From Sutcliffiella horikoshii (GTDB lineage Bacteria; Bacillota; Bacilli; Bacillales; Bacillaceae_I): DNA of 64,000 nt. Position 1 is the stretch's first letter. Every line of letters starts with the position of its first letter. Below the pieces are notes generated by a model. The model had not been told where the DNA came from, searched no databases, and worked only from the letters and a program-made list of their open reading frames with translations. The DNA lies in NCBI RefSeq assembly GCF_002157855.1, contig NZ_CP020880.1:310001-374000 (forward strand), read 5' to 3'. Both the position numbers and the translations under genes were made by a program. Below are positions 26,351 through 35,111 of this stretch, in pieces.

Positions 26351-26383
26351 GTGAAAAAATAATAGGGAAGGAAAGATGTTGAA

Positions 26384-26584
26384 ATGGTTATACAATCGAA
26401 TATGTCACCAGCAGCAACTGTTGGTGTTTGGAAAGAAACGGAAAATGTTTTCATGAAATATAAAATACCACTTACTAAACAATCATTAGAAACATTGGTT
26501 GAAAGTAAACATCTACCTTCGCTACTACAAGAATTGAATTCAGTTGTTGATAGTTCTACCGCTACTTGTATAGAAGGTGGCTGA
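26384..26584 (+). CDS. Unknown 66-residue protein (cassette-type gene)
   Basis: ATG 26384 behind GGAAGGAAAG. It is soluble, with no membrane helix. The core reads SPAATVGVWKETENVFMKY, then KIPLTKQSLETLV, which suggests a compact helical fold. I do not recognise the family. Two small hairpins follow before the convergent permease gene. Confidence 0.55.
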   Translation: MVIQSNMSPAATVGVWKETENVFMKYKIPLTKQSLETLVESKHLPSLLQELNSVVDSSTATCIEGG

Positions 26585-26638
26585 CTAATGCCAATTATAA
26601 AGGAGTAGGTTACTCCTAACATTACTAGAATGAAATAA

Positions 26639-26666
26639 GAAAGCACACACCACAGTGAGTGCTTTC
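26639..26666. terminator. Hairpin between convergent genes
   Basis: GAAAGCAC (26639-26646) pairs with GTGCTTTC (26659-26666). It stands just after the end of the minus-strand permease gene and the end of the plus-strand gene at 26384. A smaller hairpin (AGGAGTA-GGT-TACTCCT) lies at 26601-26617. Confidence 0.6.
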
Positions 26667-26673
26667 GACTGTT

Positions 26674-27627
26674 TTATGCGCTTCTGCGGTTCGATTTAAA
26701 TAACAAAAGCTGAGTTATGATAGCCAGAATAGGCAATTCCAATAAAGGACCTATCACTAGTGTTAAAGCGATTAAAGGTTGGTCTGGGAATGCAGTCATC
26801 GCAATCGCTAAAGCGATTGGAGAATTTCTTGCTAAGGTAGTTAAGCTAAAACTTGTTCTGTCGGATATAGGAAACCGCATAAGCTGTCCAACCTTTTGAA
26901 CAACAAAGAAATTTATAGTGAAAAACAAAAGAATAGGTAAGGTAATTTGCCACATTAAATCTAAATTATCAAGCAGTAATTGCCCTTGTGAAGCAAACAT
27001 AGCAACGATTGCAAGGCTTAGAAAAATTATCGGTAACACACTGAGATTAGATATAAGATTTTCTTTTAATTGTTGCCTGTTTCTCAAGAACATTTTTGTT
27101 AAAAATGCTAAAACTAATGGTATGAATAAAACAATTAAGATACTTTCTACTAGAAACGAAAGCTCTATAACCCCTGTTTTTCCGCCAAAAATTAGAAGAT
27201 AAACAGGCAACAAAATGACTTGAAGAATTAAGTTTAAAGGTAAGATTGCCGTTGATAACGCAACATTTCCTTTTGCTATCCCTGTAAAGATTAAGTACCA
27301 GTCAGTGCATGGTGTAACCATGAGCATGATAAATCCAATATACAACGCTGGATTATCACCTAAAAATACCATTGCTAGCAACCATGCTAGGATAGGTGTC
27401 CAGACAAAGTTTATAGTTACTGAAGTATATGTAAATTTGATGTTTATAAAAGCTTTCTTTATTTCATCAATCGGAATTTGTAAGAAAGTAATGTAAAGCA
27501 TCGCCACTAATAAAGGAACAATAAAGCTCTCAGCATTATTTCTTATTAGTTCTACTTGTCCTATACCTATACCAATAATTACTGCAATGAAAATAAAAAG
27601 AGTATAAAGTTTTTCAAATAAGTTCAT
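26674..27627 (-). CDS. Bile acid:sodium symporter/ACR3-like membrane transporter
   Basis: 317 residues with about ten hydrophobic helices. The sequence MVTPCTDWYLIFTGIAKGN (about 103-121) matches the P-C-T segment of the BASS/ACR3 arsenite-transporter superfamily, and LTTLARNSPIALAIAMTAFPD (about 261-281) is the second conserved crossing region. It could export arsenite or carry an organic anion; no ars genes are nearby. Unlike most genes of this region it is on the minus strand. Confidence 0.75.
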   Translation of the reverse strand: MNLFEKLYTLFIFIAVIIGIGIGQVELIRNNAESFIVPLLVAMLYITFLQIPIDEIKKAFINIKFTYTSVTINFVWTPILAWLLAMVFLGDNPALYIGFIMLMVTPCTDWYLIFTGIAKGNVALSTAILPLNLILQVILLPVYLLIFGGKTGVIELSFLVESILIVLFIPLVLAFLTKMFLRNRQQLKENLISNLSVLPIIFLSLAIVAMFASQGQLLLDNLDLMWQITLPILLFFTINFFVVQKVGQLMRFPISDRTSFSLTTLARNSPIALAIAMTAFPDQPLIALTLVIGPLLELPILAIITQLLLFKSNRRSA

Positions 27628-27715
27628 TGTGTTGCAACCACCCTACAAAAAATAATATAATGCCCTATAATTGTACCATAGCTGACTATTTTGCTTATTG
27701 AAGTATGCCCATTGT

Positions 27716-27787
27716 TCAATAACAATCTTCCGCAATCTAGGGCGATTGTCTAATAAGAAACATTCTAGTTAAAGGGCGTTTTTTACT
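27716..27787 (+). repeat. Cassette-boundary repeat, copy 4
   Basis: CTTCCGCAATCTAGGGCGAT, then TGTCTAATAAGAAACATTCT and AAAGGGCG. The 5' part fits the family; the 3' part is diverged and overlaps with another GGGCG block. Confidence 0.6.
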
Positions 27788-27793
27788 CATAAA

Positions 27794-27825
27794 GCAAAAA
27801 AGGAATAACCTTTATGGTCATTCCT
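27794..27825 (-). terminator. Minus-strand rho-independent terminator
   Basis: AGGAATAACC (27801-27810) and GGTCATTCCT (27816-27825) form a stem with one mismatch. On the minus strand it is followed by TTTTTT. It overlaps the stop codon region of the small gene at 27818-27967. Confidence 0.75.
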
Positions 27826-27967
27826 GAATCCTTTTGTTATTGGATTTTATTATTAGCTGTTTAATTTTGGTGTGATGATAAATGGTTAATGAAATACCAA
27901 TAAGGCTTAATATTGTTGAAAGAATAGTGCTGTATAACAACCCTCTAGTTACATTCTGGTTGAACAA
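27818..27967 (-). CDS. 49-residue membrane protein on the minus strand
   Basis: TTG at 27967 behind TTGGAGGTAATGAA on the minus strand. One hydrophobic helix (about 9-29, GLLYSTILSTILSLIGISLT) is followed by a basic tail (KIKQLIIKSNNKRIQE). It ends in a proper terminator, so it has the layout of a real gene. The family is unknown. Confidence 0.5.
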   Translation of the reverse strand: MFNQNVTRGLLYSTILSTILSLIGISLTIYHHTKIKQLIIKSNNKRIQE

Positions 27968-28068
27968 TTCATTACCTCCAATGAAAAGTAAGATACAATT
28001 ATTATTCTTTTTTGATCAATTATTATGCAACGTTACTACACTTTCTATGGAGTAAAGTCATTCATCTT

Positions 28069-28154
28069 ATTCAACTGTTATCAACAATCTAGGGCGATTG
28101 TAGCAAAGTTGATCGCTCCTTACATAAGAATTGGGGAGCATTATAGAACAAGAA
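28069..28154 (+). repeat. Cassette-boundary repeat, copy 5
   Basis: TCAACAATCTAGGGCGATTG, TAGCAAAGTTGATCGCTCC, then TTACATAAGAATTGGGGAGC. A full-length copy with the GGGCGAT/ATCGCTC stem. Confidence 0.75.
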
Positions 28155-28197
28155 TTTATTTTTTATGTAGTAGTATAAGTAGAGGTTAGGTGGAAAA

Positions 28198-28464
28198 ATG
28201 GTTTGGATGTATATAGGAATAGCAATAATTTTATTAATAGGTTCTTCACTAATAATTTTTGGATTTAAATTCACTAAAGAAAAGCATAAAAAAGAAGAAT
28301 ATATAGGCAATACTGCTGTTTACAATGCTGGGATAGTAGAAACAATCGTATTATTTTTCCTATCTTTTATACTAAAGTTTGTTCCATATTGGTTAATGAA
28401 AGTTATTTTAATTTTACTGGGTTCAATGTTAATAATATTTGGAGTCTTCTTACTTATCACCTAA
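28198..28464 (+). CDS. Small membrane protein (cassette-type gene)
   Basis: 88 residues from ATG 28198 behind TAGGTGGA. Three hydrophobic stretches (2-22, 47-60, 66-87) and a charged loop KFTKEKHKKEEYIGN. No family is recognised. Confidence 0.55.
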   Translation: MVWMYIGIAIILLIGSSLIIFGFKFTKEKHKKEEYIGNTAVYNAGIVETIVLFFLSFILKFVPYWLMKVILILLGSMLIIFGVFLLIT

Positions 28465-28553
28465 GTAAAGTGGAATAGTGAGTGAAATCTGTTATTGAAT
28501 AAACTAGGACCTCTAACTGTATAAGGTTAAGGTAAACACAAGGAGTGATGGAA

Positions 28554-28957
28554 ATGAGTTTAGCCAGTTATATTGGCTGTAACGTAAAAATACCCATTAA
28601 TGAAGAAGATGATGATTTAGTTACAATAGGTAGTTGTTTTTCAGATGAAAAACACCGAATCAGTGTACAGAAGTATCATTTCAAAACTCCTTATGTTTAT
28701 GAAGTGTCAAGTGATTGGGGAATTGAAATTTCGGAATATATAAATCCTAAAACGGTGCTGAATCAAAAAAGAAGCTAATAGAACTATGTAAAATAATGGA
28801 CAGTTATCTTGAAAATGGCGATTTTTTTGTACTGTATAGTTGTTGGGTGGGGGAAGAAACAGAAAAGCGAGAAGGCGAATTAACCCTGCAAATTAACAGC
28901 TTTGATATTGACCAAATTAAAATGCCGGAAAAAACTCTAGTGCGATTTGAAAAATGA
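28554..28957 (+). pseudogene. Frameshifted gene for an unknown soluble protein
   Basis: ATG 28554 behind AAGGAGTG opens SLASYIGCNVKIPINEEDDD and stops at 28778. Adding one A to the six-A run near 28764 continues the protein (KKLIELCKIMDSYLENGDFF, then VLYSCWVGEE) to TGA 28957, about 134 residues in all. The two parts join without overlap, so a single one-base loss explains it. The function is unknown. Confidence 0.6.
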
Positions 28958-29025
28958 AGTCTTCTTATTCAAGAAGGGAATGCTTTATTTCAGCAAGATA
29001 AATGGCTGCAATCATAATTATCTTG

Positions 29026-29060
29026 ATCTTCCGCAATCTAGGGCTTTTCTTTAATAAGAT
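29026..29060 (+). repeat. Cassette-boundary repeat, partial copy 6
   Basis: GATCTTCCGCAATCTAGGGC, nearly identical to the start of copy 4, but ending after GGGC. It is directly followed by copy 7, as if a gene between them had been lost. Confidence 0.55.
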
Positions 29061-29070
29061 ATTAATTGAA

Positions 29071-29153
29071 GATCTTCAACTATCGGGCGCAATCCTGGAG
29101 TAAGGGATTTGCGCTCATTTTATATTTTAGGGCCATTTAATGGAATAAGAGTA
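29071..29153 (+). repeat. Cassette-boundary repeat, copy 7 (GGGCGC type)
   Basis: GGGCGCAATCC pairs with GGATTTGCGCTC (29105-29116). The tail TTAGGGCCATTTAATGGAAT, then AAGAGTAA follows. This is the second sub-type, with a GGGCGC/GCGCTC stem. Confidence 0.7.
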
Positions 29154-29317
29154 ATACATTGAATATATAAATAATGGGTTTTGAGGTGGATTACAAAAAT
29201 ACATTCATATATTCTTATATGATATAGGAGTGAAGGTCTTGTTTAGATGAGCAGTCAAGAATAATAAATATAATACTTTCCTCCCTAGGGTAAGATCATA
29301 GGTAACGTTCAACATGC

Positions 29318-29323
29318 TATAAT
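29318..29323 (+). promoter_or_regulatory. -10 promoter box of the HEPN gene
   Basis: A perfect TATAAT preceded by TGC, 29 bases before ATG 29352. No good -35 box is visible, so an extended -10 type is possible. Confidence 0.4.
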
Positions 29324-29351
29324 AGTAGTAAAGTTTTACAAAAAATACCTT

Positions 29352-31298
29352 ATGCGGGGTGGGAATTTGGATTGGAAAAGGTTTGAGGCTGATTCATTCT
29401 ATAGTCAGATGCTTACTTATTGGTATGATGAATGGAACTCCATTTCTGAAGAAGTAAAAAATGGAATGATTGGTATTGATATTGTAAATGTTAGGGTTGT
29501 TCTTTTAGACATTATCAATGAGTATGAATTAAATCAATTTGAAAGTGAAAATAATAGAAAAGTATATATAAAATTAATTGACACTCTTATATCCAAAAAA
29601 TATATAAGTTTTTTTCGAGAAGAATTACTTATCTTGAAAGAAAAGTTAGAGAAAAAGGAAAAAACAGCAGTGTATGTAATTTCTAAAGAATTGTCTAGTC
29701 TAATTTCTAAGCAAAGTTTTGCACATATTCTATTTGATGAATTATATTCAATATTAGAGAAAAAATCGTTCCAAAAAAAAGATCGATTAAAAGTTAAAGA
29801 ATTTACTAAGGAAATAATAGTTGAATTAGTAACTTCTGGGATGGATGTTGAAGATGTTAAAAATATAAGTTCAGAAGTTTTTGAATCATATTCTATCCAT
29901 GAAGGAAAAATATACATAAGATATAAAGGAATACCTGAAGATTTACAAACAGAGGTAGAAAAGAAGGCTTATATAGATAGCTTAAGTATTCAGCATCGGT
30001 TAGATTTTTTCAGGAAACAAATACTTTCCGAGGAGAATGAATATATTTTTATTTATCCTATTTGGGGTATGGTAACAATACCTAAAAGTAACGATACTTC
30101 AATTTTTGGCTGTCAGTTGTATAGGCCTGATGTTGAAAAAATGCTTGGAGAGGATGTTCATTTTGATGAAACATTTGATACAAGCTACATTGAAGAGCAA
30201 AGTAAAGAATTTGATCCTAATGATAGATATAAATACCAAAGTAGATGTAATGCAAAGGTTCTAGTAACAGGAACTTCTTTTAATTCTGCAACTAAAATAG
30301 CTGAGTCGAAATTTTTAAACTTACTGAACTCGCTAAATTTCTATTATGGTCATAAATATCACGAGTTTTTTTGGGATGGTCAGTATAGAGGGAAAAAAGT
30401 CGATGAAGAGAATGGCTCTTTCGGTACTTTGTTTGGTTCTAGAGATGATAAACAAATTAGAAGGAATATAAGTAGGAGTAATCCAATCTTTTTAAGTGAT
30501 AAAAAGTACGAGAATATCAAAAAAATTTCCAAAGTCATACAGGAACTAGAAAAAAGAGAATTATTTTATGAAGCAAATACCATTTTAAGTGTCTTTGATA
30601 TAATGTCTAAGGCACAATGGCAAAATCAAGAAAATAAACTTCTAAATTATTGGATTGCTGTTGAAAGTTTAGCCAACATATCAAAAAAAGACTCAGAATC
30701 TAAATTTACATTCATTAAAGAAACTATATCAAATATGTTTTTTCTTTGGGAACAATACAGACCGCTTCGTAATCTTTTTAGATTAACAGATATATACAGT
30801 CGAAGTTTTTATGAAAAAGACAATACGATAAACATACCAGGTGATTTCCTCAAAAGTGTAGGAATTTTCACGTCCCGTTCTGAAGACGCCGTAGTACATT
30901 TGAAGAATTTTTATGACAGAATGGAAGAATTAAAAGAATATACTACAAAGGAAAAATTTTTGGATGAAATTGAAGATACAATAACTTTCTATAAAAATAA
31001 CAAAGAGGCTTTAAAGCAACTTAGAGAAAAAAGAAGTGAAGTTAAATTAACAGTTGATTACATATATAAATGTAGAAACCAAATAGTACATAATGGCTAT
31101 GTAGATAAAAACCTTGTTCCATACCTAGTTAACTTTGCAGAAGCATATGCTAATACATTAATGAATAGAATTTTAGAAGTATATTCAAACGGACAATATA
31201 ATCTGCAAATTTACTTTATAAAAGAGATGTATGAAGGGAATTTATTAGAAAAAAAGCTTTCAAGCAACATTCCATTTAAAATTGATCTTGGGGATTAA
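29352..31298 (+). CDS. Large HEPN-domain protein, candidate RNase
   Basis: 648 residues. ATG 29352, or TTG 29367 with GGGGTGGGA. The C-terminal helical part contains YIYKCRNQIVHNGYVD, with R575 and H580 forming the R-N-x3-H motif of HEPN ribonucleases (Apea/ApeA-like group). The first 300 residues are long helices; the middle (about 300-470) contains FYYGHKYHEFFWDG and is unknown. HEPN proteins of this size often act in phage defence by cutting RNA and stopping growth. A defence role is inference. Confidence 0.6.
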   Translation: MRGGNLDWKRFEADSFYSQMLTYWYDEWNSISEEVKNGMIGIDIVNVRVVLLDIINEYELNQFESENNRKVYIKLIDTLISKKYISFFREELLILKEKLEKKEKTAVYVISKELSSLISKQSFAHILFDELYSILEKKSFQKKDRLKVKEFTKEIIVELVTSGMDVEDVKNISSEVFESYSIHEGKIYIRYKGIPEDLQTEVEKKAYIDSLSIQHRLDFFRKQILSEENEYIFIYPIWGMVTIPKSNDTSIFGCQLYRPDVEKMLGEDVHFDETFDTSYIEEQSKEFDPNDRYKYQSRCNAKVLVTGTSFNSATKIAESKFLNLLNSLNFYYGHKYHEFFWDGQYRGKKVDEENGSFGTLFGSRDDKQIRRNISRSNPIFLSDKKYENIKKISKVIQELEKRELFYEANTILSVFDIMSKAQWQNQENKLLNYWIAVESLANISKKDSESKFTFIKETISNMFFLWEQYRPLRNLFRLTDIYSRSFYEKDNTINIPGDFLKSVGIFTSRSEDAVVHLKNFYDRMEELKEYTTKEKFLDEIEDTITFYKNNKEALKQLREKRSEVKLTVDYIYKCRNQIVHNGYVDKNLVPYLVNFAEAYANTLMNRILEVYSNGQYNLQIYFIKEMYEGNLLEKKLSSNIPFKIDLGD

Positions 31299-31383
31299 CA
31301 AAAAAATAATCGTTTTTAAGTCAAGTAATCTAAAAATAAAACTATAGTGATTCAGCTATTACTTTAATTCATAATAAAATAGA

Positions 31384-31430
31384 ATTATTCAACGATTGGG
31401 CGCGAACCTAGAACAAGGATTAGCGCTCAA
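31384..31430 (+). repeat. Cassette-boundary repeat, copy 8 (GGGCGC type)
   Basis: GGGCGCGAACCT and AGGATTAGCGCTC can pair. It sits 86 bases after the HEPN gene. Its right side supplies the stop codon of the truncated gene on the other strand. Confidence 0.7.
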
Positions 31431-31635
31431 TAAATATCCTTGATAGTAGTTTCAGGTACACAGGGTAACCCAGCCTCCCCCTTTATAACCTGATTATCTA
31501 ATCCGACATATACAGTGTGTTTTCCACCTTGTTGTAATACTGACAGCAACACTGAAAGTTCATACTCACTAAATCTAGGATATAGCATAATACCAGTAAA
31601 TTTAGGTTTATTGGAGGCTGGTGCAGCAACCAGAA
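31427..31635 (-). pseudogene. Truncated DJ-1/PfpI-family gene
   Basis: On the minus strand the frame reads GIMLYPRFSEYELSVLLSVL, QQGGKHTVYVGLDNQ, then GEAGLPCVPETT, and stops inside the repeat at 31427-31429. This matches the first 55 residues of DJ-1/PfpI-type proteins, but the remaining three quarters, including the catalytic cysteine, are gone. The 5' side is also cut by other sequence. Confidence 0.5.
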
Positions 31636-31735
31636 TAGGATTAATCTACCATGTGTGCTTCCCGCGAGGGAGCGACAGTCAGTTGTGCACCTTGGTCGTT
31701 GGAGTTAGACTATCGGATGGGCTCTAACGCACCAT
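31625..31735 (-). pseudogene. Possible 5' fragment of a group II intron
   Basis: On the minus strand a GTGCG start (about 31729) is followed by TTAGAGCCCATCCGATAGTC and a GC-rich structured stretch with CTCCCTCGCGGGAAG. This resembles the 5' domain I of a group II intron. No reverse transcriptase or domain V lies downstream, so it would be a dead fragment. The call is tentative. Confidence 0.3.
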
Positions 31736-31832
31736 AGTTCATCGACCTTCCTCTCAGCCGTAGAATCAGTATTGACGGTTCGCAACCATTTTCATTCTCT
31801 GTGGTGAAGCGCTGATTTTTGCGCTTCATGGA

Positions 31833-31940
31833 CGGCTATCGGGCGCTATCCAGGAAGGAACAGCGCTCGTTTTTATATGGGCCAAAATGATAAATAGCTT
31901 ATTGTAAGATTCTTAGATTATGAAATAATTGGTATTAAGT
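31833..31940 (+). repeat. Cassette-boundary repeat, copy 9 with long tail
   Basis: GGGCGCTATCC and GGAACAGCGCTC form the stem. The tail AATAGCTTATTGTAAGATTC, then GAAATAATTGGTATTAAG closely matches 38136-38186. A GAAGCGC/GCGCTTC hairpin lies just before it at 31805-31827. Confidence 0.75.
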
Positions 31941-32252
31941 AATCAGGCAGAATTAATGAGTAATGTGATTATTTGATAGCAAATGGGATAGGTTCCTCCA
32001 CTTGCACTTAATCGAAAATATCTTGCAAAGGATTAGGATATAGCGAAAAAATTTAGAAATCCACAATGTAATAGAAGTCTAATTCCCAATCAATTCCTCT
32101 TTAAACAAACGGGTGGGATTAGAACAACCATTTTTCACCTTTAAAAATATGGTAGGACAATTCACCTGTCCCTCTGTCCCAAGCTCCCCACAATTACTAC
32201 TTAATAGATGTGTTATAGTAATTAAAGAAGCTATTTTAGGAAAGTGGGGATT
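31941..32252. other. Gene-free stretch before the STAS gene
   Basis: About 310 bases with no convincing gene; frames here lack binding sites and overlap the real start region of the next gene. The promoter of the STAS gene should be here. Confidence 0.4.
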
Positions 32253-32255
32253 TTG

Positions 32256-33080
32256 TTGTCTGCTAAAAAGAATCTATCTCTATATCTTATACAGAACTCG
32301 TCTGACCTTGCCGGCCAAGTTGTGAATGATGTGTTAGTCAAAGGTCAATTTAAAGTACCTGATCAAGAAAAAAGCGCCGCAATAGCAATGTATGATAACT
32401 TTCTTACCTTTTTAGGTAATATAATAGAACAAGATAACCAGGATGTCCCTTCTGAACTAATAAAATGGAGCAAAAATAATGCTCAAAACCAAGTTACTTC
32501 TCAAAGAAACATATCAGAAATTGTAAGTCGATATGGTCCAACGAGAGATGTCTTTGCGGATTTACTCTTGCATTTAAGTGACCAGTTTGAACTTTCTAAA
32601 AAAGACACAGTGTACATTTTCAAACGCATTAATCAGATTTTTGATATTAGTCTGGATGAAACAGTTCGTGCATTTGAGGATATAGTGGAAAAGCACAAAA
32701 AGGCAATGCAGGAAGAAGCCGACCTCCTCTTCTCCCCTATAGTACCAATACAGGCGGGAATTGCTGTTCTGCCATTGATAGGGAAGATTGATAAACATCG
32801 TGCCTCCTACCTAATAAATAAAGTCGTTCCGGGAATTTCTCAAATGCATTTAGATTATCTTATAGCTGACTTTTCAGGAATTAATCATATGGATGAGGTT
32901 ACTGCTCATCACATTCAAGAAATAGGGAGTGTACTAAGGTTATTAGGAATAAAAGTGATCACCACCGGAATTACTCCTAATTTAGCTCTAACAGCCGTTA
33001 AAAGTGGTATAGATATGAGCAGAGTAGAATCATTTACCAACGTAAAAGAAGCTTTGAATAAGTTAAATACCTTTGTATAG
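32256..33080 (+). CDS. RsbR-family STAS protein (stressosome type)
   Basis: About 274 residues; start TTG 32256 or 32253 behind AAAGTGGGGA. The N-terminal half is a non-haem-globin-like helical domain; the C-terminal STAS domain (about 165-272) has IAVLPLIGKIDKHRASYL and DYLIADFSGINHMDEVTAHH. RsbR paralogues form the stressosome with RsbS and RsbT and tune the general stress sigma factor. The threonine after DFSGI in RsbRA-type proteins is replaced here (INHMDEVT), which may affect RsbT phosphorylation. No rsb partner is nearby. Confidence 0.8.
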   Translation: MSAKKNLSLYLIQNSSDLAGQVVNDVLVKGQFKVPDQEKSAAIAMYDNFLTFLGNIIEQDNQDVPSELIKWSKNNAQNQVTSQRNISEIVSRYGPTRDVFADLLLHLSDQFELSKKDTVYIFKRINQIFDISLDETVRAFEDIVEKHKKAMQEEADLLFSPIVPIQAGIAVLPLIGKIDKHRASYLINKVVPGISQMHLDYLIADFSGINHMDEVTAHHIQEIGSVLRLLGIKVITTGITPNLALTAVKSGIDMSRVESFTNVKEALNKLNTFV

Positions 33081-33209
33081 AAGAATCAATTAGCATTCTA
33101 ATTTGGTAATGTCCAAGCCCATAAAAAGCAACGGTGAAAATATTTAGATAATGGTTGATAGTATGGATATGTCGAGAACAGGCTTAATAGGGCTCTATTG
33201 TTGAGTACC

Positions 33210-34208
33210 TTATTTAGTTAGTTGATTACGATCCTCAATCTGCGGAGGTTCTTCCATCCAGCCATTTTTAATCATAATCTTTCCACCATGTTGAGCAAAA
33301 GTAGTAATATCTTTTGCAATAAAGGCCATTTTTGCAGGCAAGTCACTTCGTAAACTAAAGGCACCTCCTAAAGCATTACTTCCAAGCCCAAATGAAGATA
33401 ACAAACTGGTGTTGTACATCATTAATTTATTAGAGAATGGCGCGGTTTTTGACGTCGTTGCCTTACCTGCATGAGTAGCAGGGGGCTCGATATAACTTTG
33501 ACGCAAAAATTCACCTAAATCGATTTCGATTTTTTTTGATAATTTCATTCCTTGGACAAAATAGTTTTGAACTTCTTTATCAGTAGCAACTTGAGCAAAT
33601 CCAATCATTAATTGCATCCCTATTAGATTTGTTTCAATGGCATGATGGATGAGAGAGACTTCAACTGTATTCAGGGGCCTCGTTTCACTAAACCATTTAA
33701 ACCCATCCATATAATTATTATCCTGCACAAAATGAACCTCTTTTGGCATGGATACAAAAGCTGGACGTATAAGTACCCCTCTCTCTAATAGGAATTGAGT
33801 TGATTGGCTGTTCATCGCTTGGGATTCTGCCGTCAAACCTGTAAATAAATCTTCAATATCTTTTCGATAGGACATGCCTGTAAAAAGTGCATATAAGCTC
33901 ATTTCTACTTTAGTCATCATATGCAAATACATGATGTCGTACAGGTAATCATACAACTTTGGAGCGCTTTTATGAACATCGCTTTCTGTAAAACCAATAG
34001 GACTGACTGCACCTTCTTTTTGGAAAATACTCGTAATTATTTCTACGGTTTTGGCAGCATTATTATAATGAGATTGTAACAGCTGTTTTTCATCATTATC
34101 GGCATGGTCAATAAAATGTTCCAACATTCTGAGGATCATAGTTTTTTCTTGATAAGCCATCCACAAATTAGCTAGTTCTGATGATGTAATAGGCGCTTTG
34201 GAAGTCAT
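33210..34208 (-). CDS. DUF3231 family protein
   Basis: 332 residues from ATG 34208. It has two copies of a ferritin-like helical unit (about 10-150 and 185-325), ending in KNGWMEEPPQIEDRNQLT. A paralogue at 60929-61936 ends almost the same way (ENGWMEQPPTATDHENLTK). DUF3231 proteins are frequent in spore-formers, often in several copies; their function is not established. The gene is monocistronic and on the opposite strand to its neighbours. Confidence 0.85.
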   Translation of the reverse strand: MTSKAPITSSELANLWMAYQEKTMILRMLEHFIDHADNDEKQLLQSHYNNAAKTVEIITSIFQKEGAVSPIGFTESDVHKSAPKLYDYLYDIMYLHMMTKVEMSLYALFTGMSYRKDIEDLFTGLTAESQAMNSQSTQFLLERGVLIRPAFVSMPKEVHFVQDNNYMDGFKWFSETRPLNTVEVSLIHHAIETNLIGMQLMIGFAQVATDKEVQNYFVQGMKLSKKIEIDLGEFLRQSYIEPPATHAGKATTSKTAPFSNKLMMYNTSLLSSFGLGSNALGGAFSLRSDLPAKMAFIAKDITTFAQHGGKIMIKNGWMEEPPQIEDRNQLTK

Positions 34209-34666
34209 CCTGTTATAACCCCCTAGTTTTTTTATTAATATAACCATGAGGAAATCGTTTTATTAATAAAAACTTCTACAACTTATTTTCCTTTATGTTT
34301 TTCACTACTCATAAGAATTTCATTTACTTATAAACTCAGTTCATTAATGAACTGGTCTTATTAGGAAGAAAACACCGCGATAAGCAGTGCTGTGTTAATT
34401 TGTGTGTTGAATTTTCTATTCTGGGTGCTAAATACCCTTTTCAGGTATACCCTCCCAATATGTAAGTAATCCAATATAAATTTAGAACGGGGTTATGCTA
34501 TAGTATTTTTGTTTATAATAATTGAACTTAAAACTAACTAAAGAACAGCAAGGAAAATAATTGTTGACTTAATAACCAAAAAACTGTTCGACATCGACAC
34601 TAATATACAATATTCCCACCTAATTTACCTTATATTAATTCTTATCTTGTTTACTTTTGTATAAGT
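34209..34666. other. Divergent intergenic region
   Basis: About 450 AT-rich bases between two divergent genes. AACAC...GTGTT self-complementarity near 34371-34397 is weak. I see no gene. Confidence 0.4.
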
Positions 34667-34690
34667 ATGGTAGGAGGAAAAAATATTCAA

Positions 34691-34894
34691 ATGAAAAGAA
34701 TGTTAATGGAAAAAGAAATTAATGAGACGGTAGCATATGTTGTAGATCGATTCCTACAGGCTGGGCTAAAGTATAATCATTTACTTGCTATCACTCGTAC
34801 TATGACATCTGATTTTGGTGTAAGTTCGGAAAAAGAAGCTGAAAAACTAGTTAAGAACTATCTAACGTCACTTAATCACCCGTATTCGCATTAA
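34691..34894 (+). CDS. Unknown small helical protein
   Basis: About 67 residues. ATG 34691 or an upstream codon; AGGAGGA lies at 34671-34677, rather far for this ATG. The sequence is helical and charged (LMEKEINETVAYVVDRFLQA, then SSEKEAEKLVKNYL), like small regulatory or sporulation proteins. No family is recognised. Confidence 0.5.
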   Translation: MKRMLMEKEINETVAYVVDRFLQAGLKYNHLLAITRTMTSDFGVSSEKEAEKLVKNYLTSLNHPYSH

Positions 34895-34948
34895 ATTTAT
34901 TGATTCATTCATTGCCTATAAGGGTGTTTGTTTAAACTAGAAAAGAGT

Positions 34949-34980
34949 TACTCAAGAATCTGGCGCAAAAACGGATCAAT
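34949..34980 (+). repeat. Degenerate boundary repeat
   Basis: ACTCAAGAATCTGGCGCAAA, then AACGGATCAATC keeps only the 5' part of the GGGCGC sub-type. Confidence 0.4.
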
Positions 34981-34983
34981 CAG

Positions 34984-35016
34984 CCACTAATCTATGAAGG
35001 ATTAGTGGTTTTATTT
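34984..35016 (+). terminator. Rho-independent terminator
   Basis: CCACTAATC pairs with GATTAGTGG, followed by TTTTATTT. It lies directly before the HIT-like gene, whose normal start is missing. Confidence 0.85.
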
Positions 35017-35111
35017 AATAAACAAAAAAAGGCAGTATTTTTGAATTAGATGGTAAAATAAATCTTTATAGAAAATATATAATTGCATCTGCCCACCGTG
35101 GGGAAAATCCA

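Noticed and set aside
32113-32325. Open frame before the STAS gene
   Set aside because: It overlaps the STAS gene in another frame, lacks a binding site, and its translation resembles no protein.
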